From the NCBI GenBank assembly GCA_963920765.1, contig OY987243.1, positions 25,105,419-25,169,418 on the forward strand: DNA of 64,000 bases, written 5' to 3'. Below the pieces are notes generated by a model. It saw only the letters and a program-made list of their open reading frames with translations. It searched no databases and was not told where the DNA came from. Positions 46,623-59,411 of this stretch are shown here, in pieces (the stretch's first letter is position 1; every line of letters begins with the position of its first letter). The translations under genes were made by a program, and so were the position numbers. Origin of the DNA: Ulota crispa. Lineage: Eukaryota; Streptophyta; Bryopsida; Orthotrichales; Orthotrichaceae.

Positions 46623-47021
46623 GGGACGGACTAGGTGGACACCCCCAATTGCTACATGGACACCCCATAGTCAAATTTATTAAATTTGAGATTACTATTA
46701 TGTTGAAATATGAAATGTAATCAAAGCAATACTTTAGCATACATCTGTGTTTACAAGCACTCCAAACATACAACAAATTTGCCTCATTTGTGACACAATC
46801 AAGAGTCAAACCAATAAATGAAGGGAGCAATTGGTTTAACGCCTAATTGTGTCACAAATGAGGTAAATTTGTTGTATATTTGTAATGCTTGTAGACGTTG
46901 ATGTACATTAAAATATTGCTTTGATTTATTTCATATTCCAACATAATAATAATCTCAAATTTAATAGATTTGGCTATGGGGTGTCCACGTAGCAATTGGG
47001 GGTATCCACCTAGTCATTCCC
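46623..47021. mobile_element. foldback element with GGGACGGACTAGGTGGACAC ends
   Basis: The arms begin GGGACGGACTAGGTGGACAC and end ATACCCCC-type inverse finishing CCTAGTCATTCCC; pairing covers nearly the full 399 bp (for example CAAATTTGCCTCATTTGTGA with its inverse). Flanks TAAAAGAA (46615-46622) and TATAAGAA (47022-47029) match at 7 of 8 positions, suggesting an 8-9 bp target duplication as in hAT or Mutator-like elements. Confidence 0.75.
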
Positions 47022-47253
47022 TATAAGAAATGGGTAAAAAAATGGATGGTACCACCAGGTCATTCACTGTGAAGGAGACGTTAGATTCAGCACTATTTGG
47101 ATGAAATTCACAGACAATAGCTGATTTTACGAATGAAGGTGCAATTCTGGATGGTCCTATCCATTTACCATTGAAACATCCCGCATTCAAGGTACGTGTC
47201 GCTAACCAATTGGATAATGCAAACAAAGATTCCCTTCGTCGCTTGATTAACGG

Positions 47254-47443
47254 ATGCCGCCTGCTTCCGGCATCTCGACGCTCGGAACAGTCGCATCGTC
47301 CGTCGTTGGAAGAATCTCGTCAGAGCCCGGCTATTTTTAGTCAGGTCCGGCGATTTTGGAGATTCTTGAGGCTGACAAAGTCGTCCAGGTTGTTTTTAAC
47401 CATAAGTTGTCAGAAAAGCCCTTTGTGACCAGTACAATGCAAG
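47254..47443 (+). pseudogene. short coding relic with an in-frame stop
   Basis: A GC-richer block reads MPPASGISTLGTVASSVV, then GRISSEPGYF, a TAG at 47338-47340, then SGPAILEILEADKVVQ and VVFNHKLSEKPFVTSTMQ, and ends at CAAG|GTAAGG, a perfect donor. Codon-like texture continues across the stop in the same frame, so either one codon was mutated or TTTTTAG at the stop is a splice acceptor opening a second exon. No following exon is found downstream because the TTAA-split transposon starts at 47879. I do not recognise the protein. Confidence 0.4.
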
Positions 47444-47878
47444 GTAAGGTAGTACGCTCGAAAACCGCCCATCTAAGGGCTCATCCCTCTTTTTCATGGT
47501 TTTCCGTGGATGGGAGGATTTTTAGTTCATTTTTTAAACAAAGAAAAATAGATGCGGAATGTAACATAAGTTGTTTTGTAATTTTTTAAGTATTTTTGAG
47601 TTACTTATGAATTCTTAAAGTGCATGTGTCATATGTACCTATTAATAATCTTAAACCTTCCAAGAACTGTTCATTTGCAAGTTGTGAAGAGATTTGAGGA
47701 AGCAAGGAGAATGATTGGCTCTTGTAATTAAAAACACCTTTTCTTCCATGCATTCAATGAGTTGTAAGAGGCCAATGTAAGAACCACTAGTGCACCATTT
47801 CACAACAAGCTACTGGATGGTTCTAAATGTGCAAACGGTTTATGAGCGTACTGCCTTATTTTTCTTGTAAGAGGTAAG

Positions 47879-49071
47879 GTAGGAACATTCATAAGCGTTA
47901 GTTAACCCTTGAAGGACCAAGCCCTTTTTTCTGCCAAAATCACTAAAACTACCACTTTTAGGGATTTTATGTTTTGTTTTTGGGAAATCCAATTGTAGGA
48001 TCTTGCCCTAGACTAGAAGAGATACTTGTAGAAATAAAATGAGCTCATTCCAAATGAAGAGGAGTGAGATATTTACATCTAAAGTGAAAAAAAAAGTTTT
48101 TTTCCATACTGCCCAAAAATTTCAGAAGCCTTTGACCACTCTTATAACAAAAAAATTGCTCTACCCAAAGTTGCGCTTTATTTTCCATGTAGGAGATCAA
48201 GTTAGGTATATGTGGGAGAATTTTCAAATCAATTGGAACTATACAACACATTGGAAAAATCAGTAAGTAAAAAGAAGTAGAGAATGAGTCAAAACATGAA
48301 ATTGTTAAGAATTTAATTATGGAAACAAAAAATGCAAATCCCAATGGTGATAATGTTGTGATAAACAATCTACTTCCTTTTGTTTAATTTTTTTTCCAAA
48401 ATATTAAAAATTGAGTAAAATAAAGGACTTCAAAGTTTATTTTAGAGTAGAGATTCCATAACTGCCCACAAACAAAAACTCCTCATAACTTTCATGTCAT
48501 TGATTGAGATTGAATGATTCAAAGCTTCTCATGAATAAAAAAATCTAAAGAACCAATTTCAAAGTTGAGTTTTTTAAAAAAAGTAATTTTTAAAGAAGTT
48601 TTTGGGCTGCCCGGATGGGCAATCCTCCCCAAATTTTTTGAAATTCATGCATAACTTCTTTGTCAAATGTCAGAATGAAGAAGAAATTAGATGCCCACGT
48701 AGATTTTTGAATTCCCCACCTTCAATAAAAGTTTCAAAAAATCACACAAAGTAGTTTAGCCATAGGTACATGCCCGAAGTCCAACTTGTCCCTTGAAGGG
48801 ACAACGGTCCTTTAGGGGTTAAGGGTTTTGAACATGATAACTATAAATAAACATCTAGCCAACTATAAGATCTTGTTAGCAACTAAAAAAGAATGAGTTT
48901 GCATTTTTGAATGTATTATTTGGATACTACTGCCATTGTACCCATAACCAACACTAAGATTTCATGTTCACATGTTATACATCCTTGTAATTACATCTAT
49001 TTACTTCTATAGATTTTCCAAGATTTTAAGGTGATGATTATGGGGACACTAACGCTTATGGGTGTTCCCAC
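47879..49071. mobile_element. GTAGGAGCACCCATAAGC-type MITE split by a TTAA element
   Basis: The left piece GTAGGAACATTCATAAGCG and the right piece ending GCTTATGGGTGTTCCCAC are the ends of the element seen uninterrupted at 10894-11182. The interior resumes GGGTTTTGAACATGATAA right after the inserted element, as in the intact copy (GGGTTTTGAACACGATGA). Confidence 0.85.
47902..48822. mobile_element. TTAA-flanked element inside another MITE, 921 bp
   Basis: It begins TTAACCCTTGAAGGACCAAG and ends GGTCCTTTAGGGGTTAA. The host sequence is AAGCGTTAG-TTAA-GGGTTTTG, against AAGCGTCAATCTAAGGGTTTTG in the uninterrupted copy at 10894-11182. Length and interior match 11664-12586. A 60-codon-scale open frame at 48039-48266 is not conserved and has no transposase motif. 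Confidence 0.88.
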
Positions 49072-49090
49072 TTTAGGTGGGCCATTCCCA

Positions 49091-49197
49091 ACCATGTTCC
49101 CAATGTTCTTAATTCCAACCCCTATGTACCCAGGGTGGTCAGTTTATAACTGAATTGACCACCATGGGTACATAGGGGTTGGAATTGGGAACATGGT
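49091..49197. repeat. strong hairpin, arms about 50 bases
   Basis: The arms start ACCATGTTCCCAAT and include AATTCCAACCCCTATGTACC, paired with GGTACATAGGGGTTGGAATT and ending ATTGGGAACATGGT. The loop is about ten bases. It lies between two transposon remnants and may be a tiny foldback element. Confidence 0.8.
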
Positions 49198-49219
49198 CGA
49201 AAATAGGTCACTTACCTTA

Positions 49220-49390
49220 TTTGGAATGGATGCACACCTTTCTACATTTAAGTCTCTTACATAGAAGTTGGAATATAGATCAATGTTGTTCTAGTGAGCT
49301 ATTTGAGATCAAAACTTAAAACTTCTTGTTGGTAGAAAATTTTAGTTATAGAGCAACATATGTGTTGTCCCTATGGGACATTTAAGCATC
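49220..49390. mobile_element. fragment of the 19178-type TTAA element
   Basis: In inverse orientation it matches the middle of 19178-19409 (ACTTCTTGTTGGTAG, GAGCTATTTGAGATC and ACATTTAAGC against their counterparts). One end (GACATTTAAGC) resembles a TTAA-family end but is decayed. Confidence 0.5.
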
Positions 49391-50765
49391 GAACAAAAGG
49401 TTACCTTTATAACAAGTATTCATACTAACAATGGCCCAATGTGCGAGGGAGAGCCGAAAAATAACAAAAAATTCCAAATGATAAGTAAAAAAACCCGATT
49501 AAAATCGAAAGTTGTCAATTCATCAACTAAATTTTTGATTTTAATAAATATATATAGGCAATATCTAGTGCATGCACTAAAAAAATTGGTTAAAATTGAA
49601 AAATGTAGGATTTTGGCGAAGGAGCTCCAAATCTCCTCGCACATGCAATGACCTTCTGCAAATGTAGATTTCATGAGGCCAATTTATTGGGTCCCCTGCC
49701 CAATTTCAAGTTGATCAAGTTTACAATTCAATAGATCATCAATTGGGACAAAGATTTGATTGGGTCTTAACATAAAGTCCTTGGGTCTAATTGTTAACCC
49801 AATTTCAAATTAACAAATTGGACCCAAGTTTTTGAATTAAGTCAATGCATTAAAATTACCCATTTTTCCTAAACTTGGGCCTTGTTTTTTAAGCAAAAAT
49901 TTGTCACATAAACAAACATGTAATCAACAGACGGATTTGGACAACTCTCAATATAAAACTCTAGGGCCCAATTGATGCCTCTCATTTAAAATTTTGAGAA
50001 ATTTCATTGATTCATTATGGTGGCTCTAAGTTTCGGTCAACAACTGGGCCCTCAAATAAAGTGTCCTTTAGGAGTCAAGGACATCAAATATGATTTTGGG
50101 TTATTTAAATCAACATTTATGTCTTTCTGAACCTCAAGTACGGTCTCAAATGCTCATTGTAATAAGAATACAACAAAAGATTTTTTGTATGGCTAACGGC
50201 CTTGCGGCCACAAAGTTGGAGCTGTTCATACAAATCTTGAAATTTTTAGGAAAAAGGAATGAATAATGAAGTAAAATAAGACCATTACAATTTTTGTAAT
50301 TCATTTTGCAATGTTGATTATTAAAAAAAAAAAAAATCTATAAGTGATTTTGTTTAATTGAAATCCAGTAATTGACACCAACTAACAAACTAGCCTAGTG
50401 TCCTATTAATGGACCCATTTATAAGATTTGGAACCATATCAAAATCTTGTCAGCAAATGGCAATGTATAAACAGTTAATTACCTCACTTGAATTATATTG
50501 GTCATGATTCATGAAAAAGAATTGGATTATAAAGGCTCAAAAGCTTTTAGTGAATGGAAAATTATTTAGTCAAATTATTACCTTAAAATATTACACTCCT
50601 TATTAATTTTTTGAAATTATACTTGTAGTGACTTAAAGAATATGATCACTTTATAATATGAGTTCAGGCCAATTTGGAATCCTAGAAGGTTTCAATCCTT
50701 TTTTTTAATGATTGGATTTTGAAAATTGGGCCTATAGGTTATATTTTTGAAATTTTTTTTGGTGC
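49391..50765. other. intergenic, nothing recognised
   Basis: AT-rich. Short open frames at 49373-49651 overlap in opposite directions and have no coding features. No gene is called. Confidence 0.35.
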
Positions 50766-52340
50766 TTAACCCCGAAAGGATCAAGCTTGTTTTTTCTTGA
50801 AAACACTCAAAGTGGCCATTCCTAATCATCATTTGATTCCAAGAATTGTATTTTTTATGTACAAGTATAACTTTAGGATCTTGCATTGGAATTATTAAAG
50901 AAGCATGGTGAAAGTCTTACGAGGTTTGACTATATAAATTGAGATATACAACCATTTAAAATTAGTATAAATTTTTTTGACCTATGATCAAAATCTTAGG
51001 TCCTTTTGATTCCATATAGTGGACATTTTTTGCATTATGAATGTTGAAGAGGTTTGTCCAACATGTTCTAAATCATGTGGGGTCAAGTTTTCATGGCCAA
51101 TAATAACATAGAAGACACCCTACATGGGTTGCATTGCAAACACGTGCTTGAAATTCACACTTCATTGAGGTTTCTTAGCAAACCACAAGTCTTGTAATCC
51201 TATTTACCAAGGTAAATGAAGGCCTTAATACATTTCATGTTATTGATTCAAAATAGTTACACTTCCAAGTTATGTTACTGCAACAACTCATGATAAACTA
51301 CATTTGTCATTGTTGTAGTGCAACAAACAAAGCAGATCAACAACTCGAGTCACTTGCAACATAGCTACATAAAACTGACCATGACATCGGTTACATGGAA
51401 GAGAGAAATTGAAGCTAACCGTTAGGTTTTGGGAGAAAGGAAGCCTCACCGACAACCTAACCGCCTAACATTGGTTACGTGGAAGAGAGGAATTGAAGCT
51501 AACCGCCGGCAACCTAATCGCCTAACATCAGTTACATTTTTGACAATAGGTAAACCGATCACTCAGCGACTGTACGAATAGGTCGCCAACTTGAGTTTTT
51601 TTTATTAATTGTAGATATTTCCACATGATGTTCTTGAAGAAAAAAAAATCCAATGGATGGATTGGAAACCTTTACCTTTAATTGACAATCACAAAAAATA
51701 AAATAAACAAAAGAAACAAAAGAAACAAATATTTAATAGCTATTACAATTCAAAAGCCAATATATTTATCAGATTCACAAATGCCTTGTATAAACACAAA
51801 CAAAGAGTCTTAGTATGTTCTCTATGAGTTTCCATCATGTTCCCACGTTTGTTCTTAGCATCAAGAACATGCACTCCATTTGCTCCTTGCTCCTTTAGTG
51901 GTTGCTTTTCCAATGGCTCCAACGGCTACTTCCAAGTTTTTTTTGCTTTCCTTTGATTGGACACAACTCTTGTAGACCTTGGCTCTTGCTCTTGCCCCAC
52001 TTGTATCTAGTATTTCTACATTACTAGTTGCAACCTCCTAGCCAACATCCATCTTCCAACCTGCTACTCCTTCTAACAAAGTAGCCCACACTATCTACCT
52101 TTGGGAGAAGTTGGCAGAAAATGGCATGCTTGACTTGTTTTTGCAACTAAAATGTCCTTGTTATCTCCCAAACAGTCTGAGTAAAGAATCCAATTTCAAT
52201 AAATTATGCATATTTGCATAGCCCTTGCAAATCTCTATATCAAGAAAAAATTATAAACGAATTGGTCAAAAGCCCTATAATATAAGCTTGCTCAAAATCC
52301 ATTTTGTGCCCCATAGGGACTGTGGTCTTTGAGGGATTAA
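50766..52340. mobile_element. probable TTAA-family element with internal insertion
   Basis: The left end TTAACCCCGAAAGGATCAAG and right end GTGGTCTTTGAGGGATTAA have the family form with TTAA borders, but the length (1575 bp) exceeds relatives. A duplicated phrase (TTACATGGAAGAGAGAAATTG / TTACGTGGAAGAGAGGAATTG minus outer bases) near 51390 and 51475, and a GC-richer stretch at 51350-51600, suggest later insertions or duplication inside. The pairing of these two ends is inferred. Confidence 0.45.
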
Positions 52341-52657
52341 TGATTCAATACTTCTTTTCCATTTTAAAACATATTAATACATGGATTCTTTTGTATAGAA
52401 TTCAAATCATATCAATTTTGTAAAGATTTTGCTTGGAGTTATAATCAATATTATGGAGCACTTTCTGTAGTGTATTACATCACTTTTTGTTTGTGTTCGT
52501 CAAATTTGATTTGAAATGATTTCTTATCAATTTAGTCAAACCAACGAAAATGAAGCCAATGAAATCCACGTTTTGCTTCGCTCAAAAGTTCAAGTAAAAT
52601 TTAAAAAAGTACTGAGTCTCCATTTTTAATTGAGAGCCTGTAAGCGGTTTTTTAATC

Positions 52658-53726
<1,069 letters not shown>

Positions 53727-54613
53727 AGTGACACCAAAAGATTCACATGGCAATGCTCTACACTAAAATAGTCTCCACACTTGGTATGAAAATTTCAATT
53801 TTGGGTGTCACGAATTTCTTGACTTTTACTTCAACAAACAAATTGCAATAAATTCATATCTATGCTGGAAAAATATGGAAATTTGGTTGTTTAGAGAAGA
53901 CCCGTGATTAAATTTGCAGTAATTTTAAAAGATATCTTTTTCATTCATGTGTTGGTAGAATGAAATATTAAAGGTGAATGGTTTTAAAAACTGAATGCTT
54001 TGTTCATCGGATTTAGGTCAATAAATAACAGTTTACGGCCACTTAGTATGCCTCCTAAGGGGAAACTTGAGCTAAGAAAGTTACCAAAGATCTAATGTTT
54101 TTATTAAATTTGGTAAATATGCTTCGTATATTGCCCAACAATTCTTTTTGCCAATCACTTCCATCACATGTGTGTAGGGAAGATATAAATGAACAAATAG
54201 AATAGACTTTATGTCAAAGAAATGTGAAATGTGCTAAAACTCACAACACATGTCATTGTCTTGTTGATAAGCATCCACGTGTGGAATTTGTACCCAAATA
54301 GTAAAGCTCTCAACCATACCTTCATAATTGTAAATTGTACTTTCCACTTGGAATAGAATTATAATTTCAATACATGTTAATGCCATGTCAAATAATATTG
54401 ATGATATTCTACTACAAGTCTAGTTCAACTACTAAGTTCAACCAAGTTGATAGGAGACACAACTCTTGAAAATACAAACTTCCTCTTTAAATCATGTTAA
54501 TTAAGATGATGAGTTCTTATTTTGTCAACAAGCTATACTTCCATGCATTCCTTTGGTCCACTTTTTGTCACTTGTGAATTTTACCAAAACTAACCTTTTA
54601 TAGAAACTAGACC
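53727..54613. other. intergenic, nothing recognised
   Basis: AT-rich stretch between TTAA elements with no gene, RNA or repeat boundary recognised. Confidence 0.35.
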
Positions 54614-54692
54614 TTAACCTCTAAATGCCCAAGGCACCAAGTTTTGGTGTTCTACACACCAAAATTTGATGCCTTGGGCATTTAGAAGTTAA
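54614..54692. mobile_element. 79-bp minimal TTAA element (terminal repeats only)
   Basis: TTAACCTCTAAATGCCCAAG plus GCACCAA at the left is mirrored by CTTGGGCATTTAGAAGTTAA at the right, with hardly any interior (a TTTTGGTGTTCTACACACCAAAA-like inner hairpin). TTAA stands at both borders. Its ends match 21206-21856 (CTAAATGCCCAAGGC) most closely. Confidence 0.75.
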
Positions 54693-54855
54693 GGCAATCA
54701 ACAAAGGGAATGGTTCAAAGTGAAAAGTTATGTTGTTCACAAAGATTTCAAACTCTCATACCAAAACCTCTGCCATCTTTATCATGTCAATTTTAAAAGA
54801 TTTTCTTGCAACATTGGTGTCCTTGCTTTTGTATATGTACAAATGTGTATGTATG

Positions 54856-54966
<111 letters not shown>

Positions 54967-55333
54967 AAAATTGTTATTGCCATCATAATCTTTGCTACTA
55001 CCACTCCAATCAAGAGTTTTTGCTGATGTCATCACACACCACACGTCCAGTGCTTCTTCAGCACTTTTTGCTTGTCTTCTTTTCTCATGGAAGTTCTAAT
55101 TGCTAGCACCTCTGCAAGTCAAGATGCTTTGATCATCAACCTTTAGAAGGCAAGTTGGTTTTTGAATTATGGAATTGTAACAAATCATTCCAATGCCTTT
55201 TGCTACTGCTTACAATTGGATCGTGATTGTGTCAAACATTATAGGAAGCATGTCAATGATTGAAAAAGTGTAGTATGATGAGTGACAAGTTGTAATACAA
55301 CAAGGTATGAACGGCAATATATTGCGCGCCAAA

Positions 55334-55476
55334 AGAAAACTTTATTGAAGACAACATAAATCACTTGATGTTTTTTTGCTTCCAACGCATAAATTTGAGT
55401 TGTTCTAGGTAAATTTTTGCGTTAGAAGCAAAAAGACATCATATAGTTTATGTTGATTTCAACAAAGTTTTCTTCT
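55334..55476. repeat. foldback MITE-like hairpin
   Basis: The arms AGAAAACTTTATTGAAG, ACAACATAAA and TTTTTGCTTCCAACGCA pair with TGCGTTAGAAGCAAAAA, TTTATGTTGA and CAACAAAGTTTTCT around a short loop near 55400-55415. The target duplication was not determined. Confidence 0.65.
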
Positions 55477-57984
55477 AATGATAGCAAGACCCTATATATA
55501 TAGACTCAATCCTCCACTTCTGGATGCCTAAGCTCTAGATTTGTTAGCATTCTAAAGCTGATTTGGTAAATAGTCATAGCAACTGTATGTCTTTACTAGA
55601 TTTTCATACAATGATGCTACACTAGAAGGAATTAACCCTTTGCACGCCCCTCTTCTAAGCCTTGTGCAGCTCTTAATGTTAGCTTTGGATGTCGATTTTA
55701 GAACCAATGCAGCCAATTGTGTCCACGGATACCGTTTGTGAATGGTGTCCAACGTTCTTGGGCAATTTTGCAAACCTTTCTTCTTAACTCCACACTAGAA
55801 ATTAGATAGGCATACTCTTACATGTCCAACATTTACTTCAGAAGGACAGACTCCCTTCTACCGTAACAATCCTTTGCTGACCCTTCTTTCATTTCAATGT
55901 TTTACTGTGCAAGTGATCACTGAGGGAGGACTCCAAAATGCCACAAGCTCTTGCTGCCTTCATTGATTGCTAAAATCATTGCCATGAGTTGACTATATGT
56001 CTATGTATTTGAACTCTTTTGTTGTTTGAACTGGCCTCTGCATTTGGGCGGGTTGAGTGTGACCGGCAAGGTCTAGAATCTCAATAATGAGCGTTGCAAA
56101 AGTGGCTCTGCAGTCTATGTGTCGCCCCCAACTTTTGTGTCCATAGGCTGCAACATCTCCACTGAACTACGCCGGTCATCAATTTGTATTTGCTAATTTC
56201 TATTTAGATGTTGCTCTCTGGCTAACTAGTATTACTCCTCAATTGGCCATCGCATCATCTCCACAAATATGTGATGATCTCTAGCCTAGGTTCTCAAGTC
56301 TGCAATCAACCTTTCTTCATCTCTAATTGACTGACAATGCACTCTAGTGGGCCATTGCACTCTCCTTGCAAACCCTTGTTCATCTCTAGCAAATGTACGA
56401 TGATCTCCCAATAGCCTTTGTTGAACTACAACATGTGTTGGTTGATCTGTAGCTAACCTTTGGTGTTCATCACTATGGTCATGTATATTAGAATAGCCGC
56501 TCTACAAATCTTCGATGTCTTGGCCCTTGACACGCCTCTACAGATTTGACTTTTGCAGATCCGGATTCCTTGATACTGCAGGTATCCCCGGCCACCCACC
56601 AAAACATGACTATTGTCTTTGCATAGCAAAAGATTTGGTCAATTTGAACGGAGGAAGGACAATAGCGCCACTTCTAATTTCACCACGCTCACTGCAGAGA
56701 GACCATCCGCCATCAACCAGAAGGCCATACAATTGGATCTCAGGGGTCCTTGCTTCCATTCCAAGTTGCTTAAAGTCAAATTTTGCTCATCATCCCTCAT
56801 AGAGTCTCAAGGTGGCAACTCATGTATAATGTGAAAGGCCACTGTTTTAAGAAAGGGTAAAAAGAGCTAAATACTTCATTTTTAATAAATTATTATAACC
56901 TCAAAAGAGCTCATAATAAAAAAAAGGTAATAATGAAGATTTAACACTAAGATTACTAGAATTTCTTTCAGAAGAGTATTTAAGAAATAATGAATTTTAA
57001 TGAATCCAAAAATGAGTTGGAGGGGTCTGACTGGTGCTACCTGTATGAGAAATTCTTTGTATTATTGGTTCTTAAAATTACTATTGAATACCTAGAATTA
57101 TTATAATTGATATAAAAATTACACCATTCAAATCCTCGATCCCAATGTCTTCTTTCTTACTATGTTCATATAACTTACTTCATAAAACAATTTGTGTGCT
57201 ACATTAGAAGGATTAAGAAAGCTCCTATCTTTGCATTGTGAGTTGCCACCCTGAGCATTGAGTGAGATATGTTCTACACTCTCTCACAAAACTATAGTTC
57301 TAATAAAATCTTGTTTGACCCTTCCACCTTTCAAGTTGAATCTAAAACAAGTGATTGCATGCAAAAACTCTATCAATTTCTATTTTGCTTGCGCATGTGG
57401 ATGAAGTTGACCGCTACATGAAAATTGATTCAATGTTCCTATATGTACACATAAATGTGCCAGTAGTCCCCAAATCTTTTGGAAAGTGTACATGCAGCCA
57501 ATATCGATAGTATATTCCTTTGCTCTATTTGTTGTTGGATCCCCCAAACACAGTTCCTAAAACTGCCTCCCAACCACTTACCTTCTCAATTTAAGGACTG
57601 GTCGTGCACACTACAAAAAAATGAACCAAAAAACTATTAATGTCTTAACACAAAACCTCAAGTATTTATATGGGATGCTTTGGAATCAATTGTACACAAT
57701 GCATACACCATATGAAAAGAGAATTGCAAATACATAATAATGAAATTAACCAAAAAATGTTGAAGTTTTAATACTAAATTTTAAGTAATTTAATGGAGAC
57801 GCCAAATTCCTCTCTAAAAATTCAAGATAGATTTTCAATTTTTAAGAAAGTCATTGCAGATGTATGCGCTATCAAGCCTTTGCTCATGAAAATTGTTACA
57901 TTGCAAATAAGCAAAATTTGACTATCAACAACTTTGCCTAAATCCTAAACGAACAAAATATAATCCTCCTACTAGGTTCGTAGA
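55477..57984. other. intergenic; no gene called
   Basis: This contains a solo TTAA-type left end at 55632 (TTAACCCTTTGCACGCCC) and a moderately GC-richer stretch around 56030-56820. The plus-strand frames at 56515-56834 overlap in two frames and neither has splice sites or recognisable motifs. A CACTACAAAAAAATG phrase at 57609 resembles a CACTA end, without a partner. Confidence 0.35.
57654..57760. repeat. dispersed direct repeat, copy 1 of 3
   Basis: The phrase AACCTCAAGTATTTATATGG followed by GCTTTGGAATCAATTG, CACAATGCA, GAGA and ACATAATAATGAAATT recurs at 62014-62112 and 62146-62250. All three copies point the same way. No coding capacity is seen. Confidence 0.65.
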
Positions 57985-57990
57985 ATATAC

Positions 57991-58053
<63 letters not shown>
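57985..58053. repeat. (AT)n microsatellite
   Basis: Nearly pure AT repeat with a single ACAT interruption near 58007. Confidence 0.9.
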
Positions 58054-58057
<4 letters not shown>

Positions 58058-58409
58058 CAACAAATTCTTAACAATGTTCTAAAAGCTTTACATCAGACAA
58101 ATATATCAAACAAAAAAATGGAATACCAAATTTCTAAAATGCCCATCAATTGCCACGTTTCAAGTTGTGGCTGTTTAATCTACTAGCTCTTTAGCTAGAA
58201 ACTTTAACCAATTGTCATCAAAGGACGTACGTACAATTTGATCTAGAATGCGGACAAAAATTTGATAATAAATGTCAAAAATGTAGAAATTGTCAATAAC
58301 ATAATGACTTTTGTTAAATTGAAAAAATATATATATATTATTCTTTGCTATTTGTTTTATTTACTTTATTTTATATTGAATAATTTCTTAAACACCCCAA
58401 ATACATTTC

Positions 58410-59411
58410 CTATATAATGCCTTCACCTTGCCGCTGCTTTGCTACTAATAACCTTATGCAATGAGCTAAAGCTTTGCTTACTTGCATAGAAACTCCAATT
58501 GTTGTAAAGTATGGAAATGTTATAGAAGGAATATTACAATGACTATCACTTTTACCTTGCCATAACATTTCCATTATTTCATCACATCCATTAAAATCAA
58601 CAAAAACTTTATAATCACACAAAACAAACTCACCTCCATAACTTCTAAATCCGCTACTTTGGCTGGTCAAAGTGCCATTTTTCAAACAAAATGGGGCAAA
58701 AGCACCAAATGTATAGGAATTAGAATCCATATCTCTATAAAACAAATTATTAAAATTATTGATTGTACATGTTAGATTACTACAAAAATAATCTTCTTTT
58801 TTGCATAAAAGGCTAAATATTGATTCAAATAAGCCTAAAATGTTGTTATCTTTAAATTCCATTGTTATCTTTTAAAATAGTGCTAAAATATCAAAAAAGC
58901 AAAAATAGAAATATATATATATATATACATATATTTATATATTTATATTGTTCCCAGTTTAATCAACTCAATATGTCTTGTTAAATATTGCCATTGGGAA
59001 TTTACTGGCCAGTACTCTTGTTTTTATTAGTACCTACTTTACAAAATACCCACATATATTAAAACTAATTTTACAAATTTTATAAAATGTATATATATAT
59101 ACATATATCAAGTATAAATTACAAAAATATTCAAAATTAGTTTGTGTATATAAAACAAACATGCCCTCTATTCGATTGCATACATATCACCCGTTTTAAT
59201 ATTTAGGCCCCTTTGAAGTCATTAAAATAACGCATTTCTTCATGCTCACAAGAGAACAAATTAACTTCTCATTCTCTTTGTACTCTTCAACTATCATTTT
59301 CTCAAATGGAATAAAATTATCAACAAATATTATTTCATTTGAAACTTTATCTTGAACAACTACATTTCCATGATAAGTGCGGATGAAACATGAGAAATAG
59401 ATGTTATACAA
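58410..59411 (-). CDS. unidentified protein, partial gene copy A
   Basis: Three minus-strand blocks align with the plus-strand relic at 62743-63900. Block 1 (59411-59196): YHGNVVVQDKVSNEIIFVDN, FIPFEKMIVEEYKENEKL. Block 2 (about 59030-58960): QWQYLTRHIELIKLGTI. Block 3 (58862-58410, 150 codons): CTINNFNNLFYRDMDSNSY, GEFVLCDYKVFVDFNGCDEI, ending QRQGEGII and a stop. The spacing between blocks suggests introns, the last bounded by GTATA/TTTTAG-like sites, but the full exon set and start are unresolved. Base composition is very AT-rich, like the flanks. I do not recognise the family; there is no signal peptide or clear membrane segment. Confidence 0.45.

Noticed and set aside
48039..48368. Overlapping frames inside the TTAA element at 47902-48822 considered as transposase
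   Set aside because: Short, in both directions, without acidic catalytic motifs and not conserved in the related elements.
56515..56834. Two overlapping plus-strand frames in a GC-richer patch
   Set aside because: No splice sites, motifs or phase support; neither frame is preferred.
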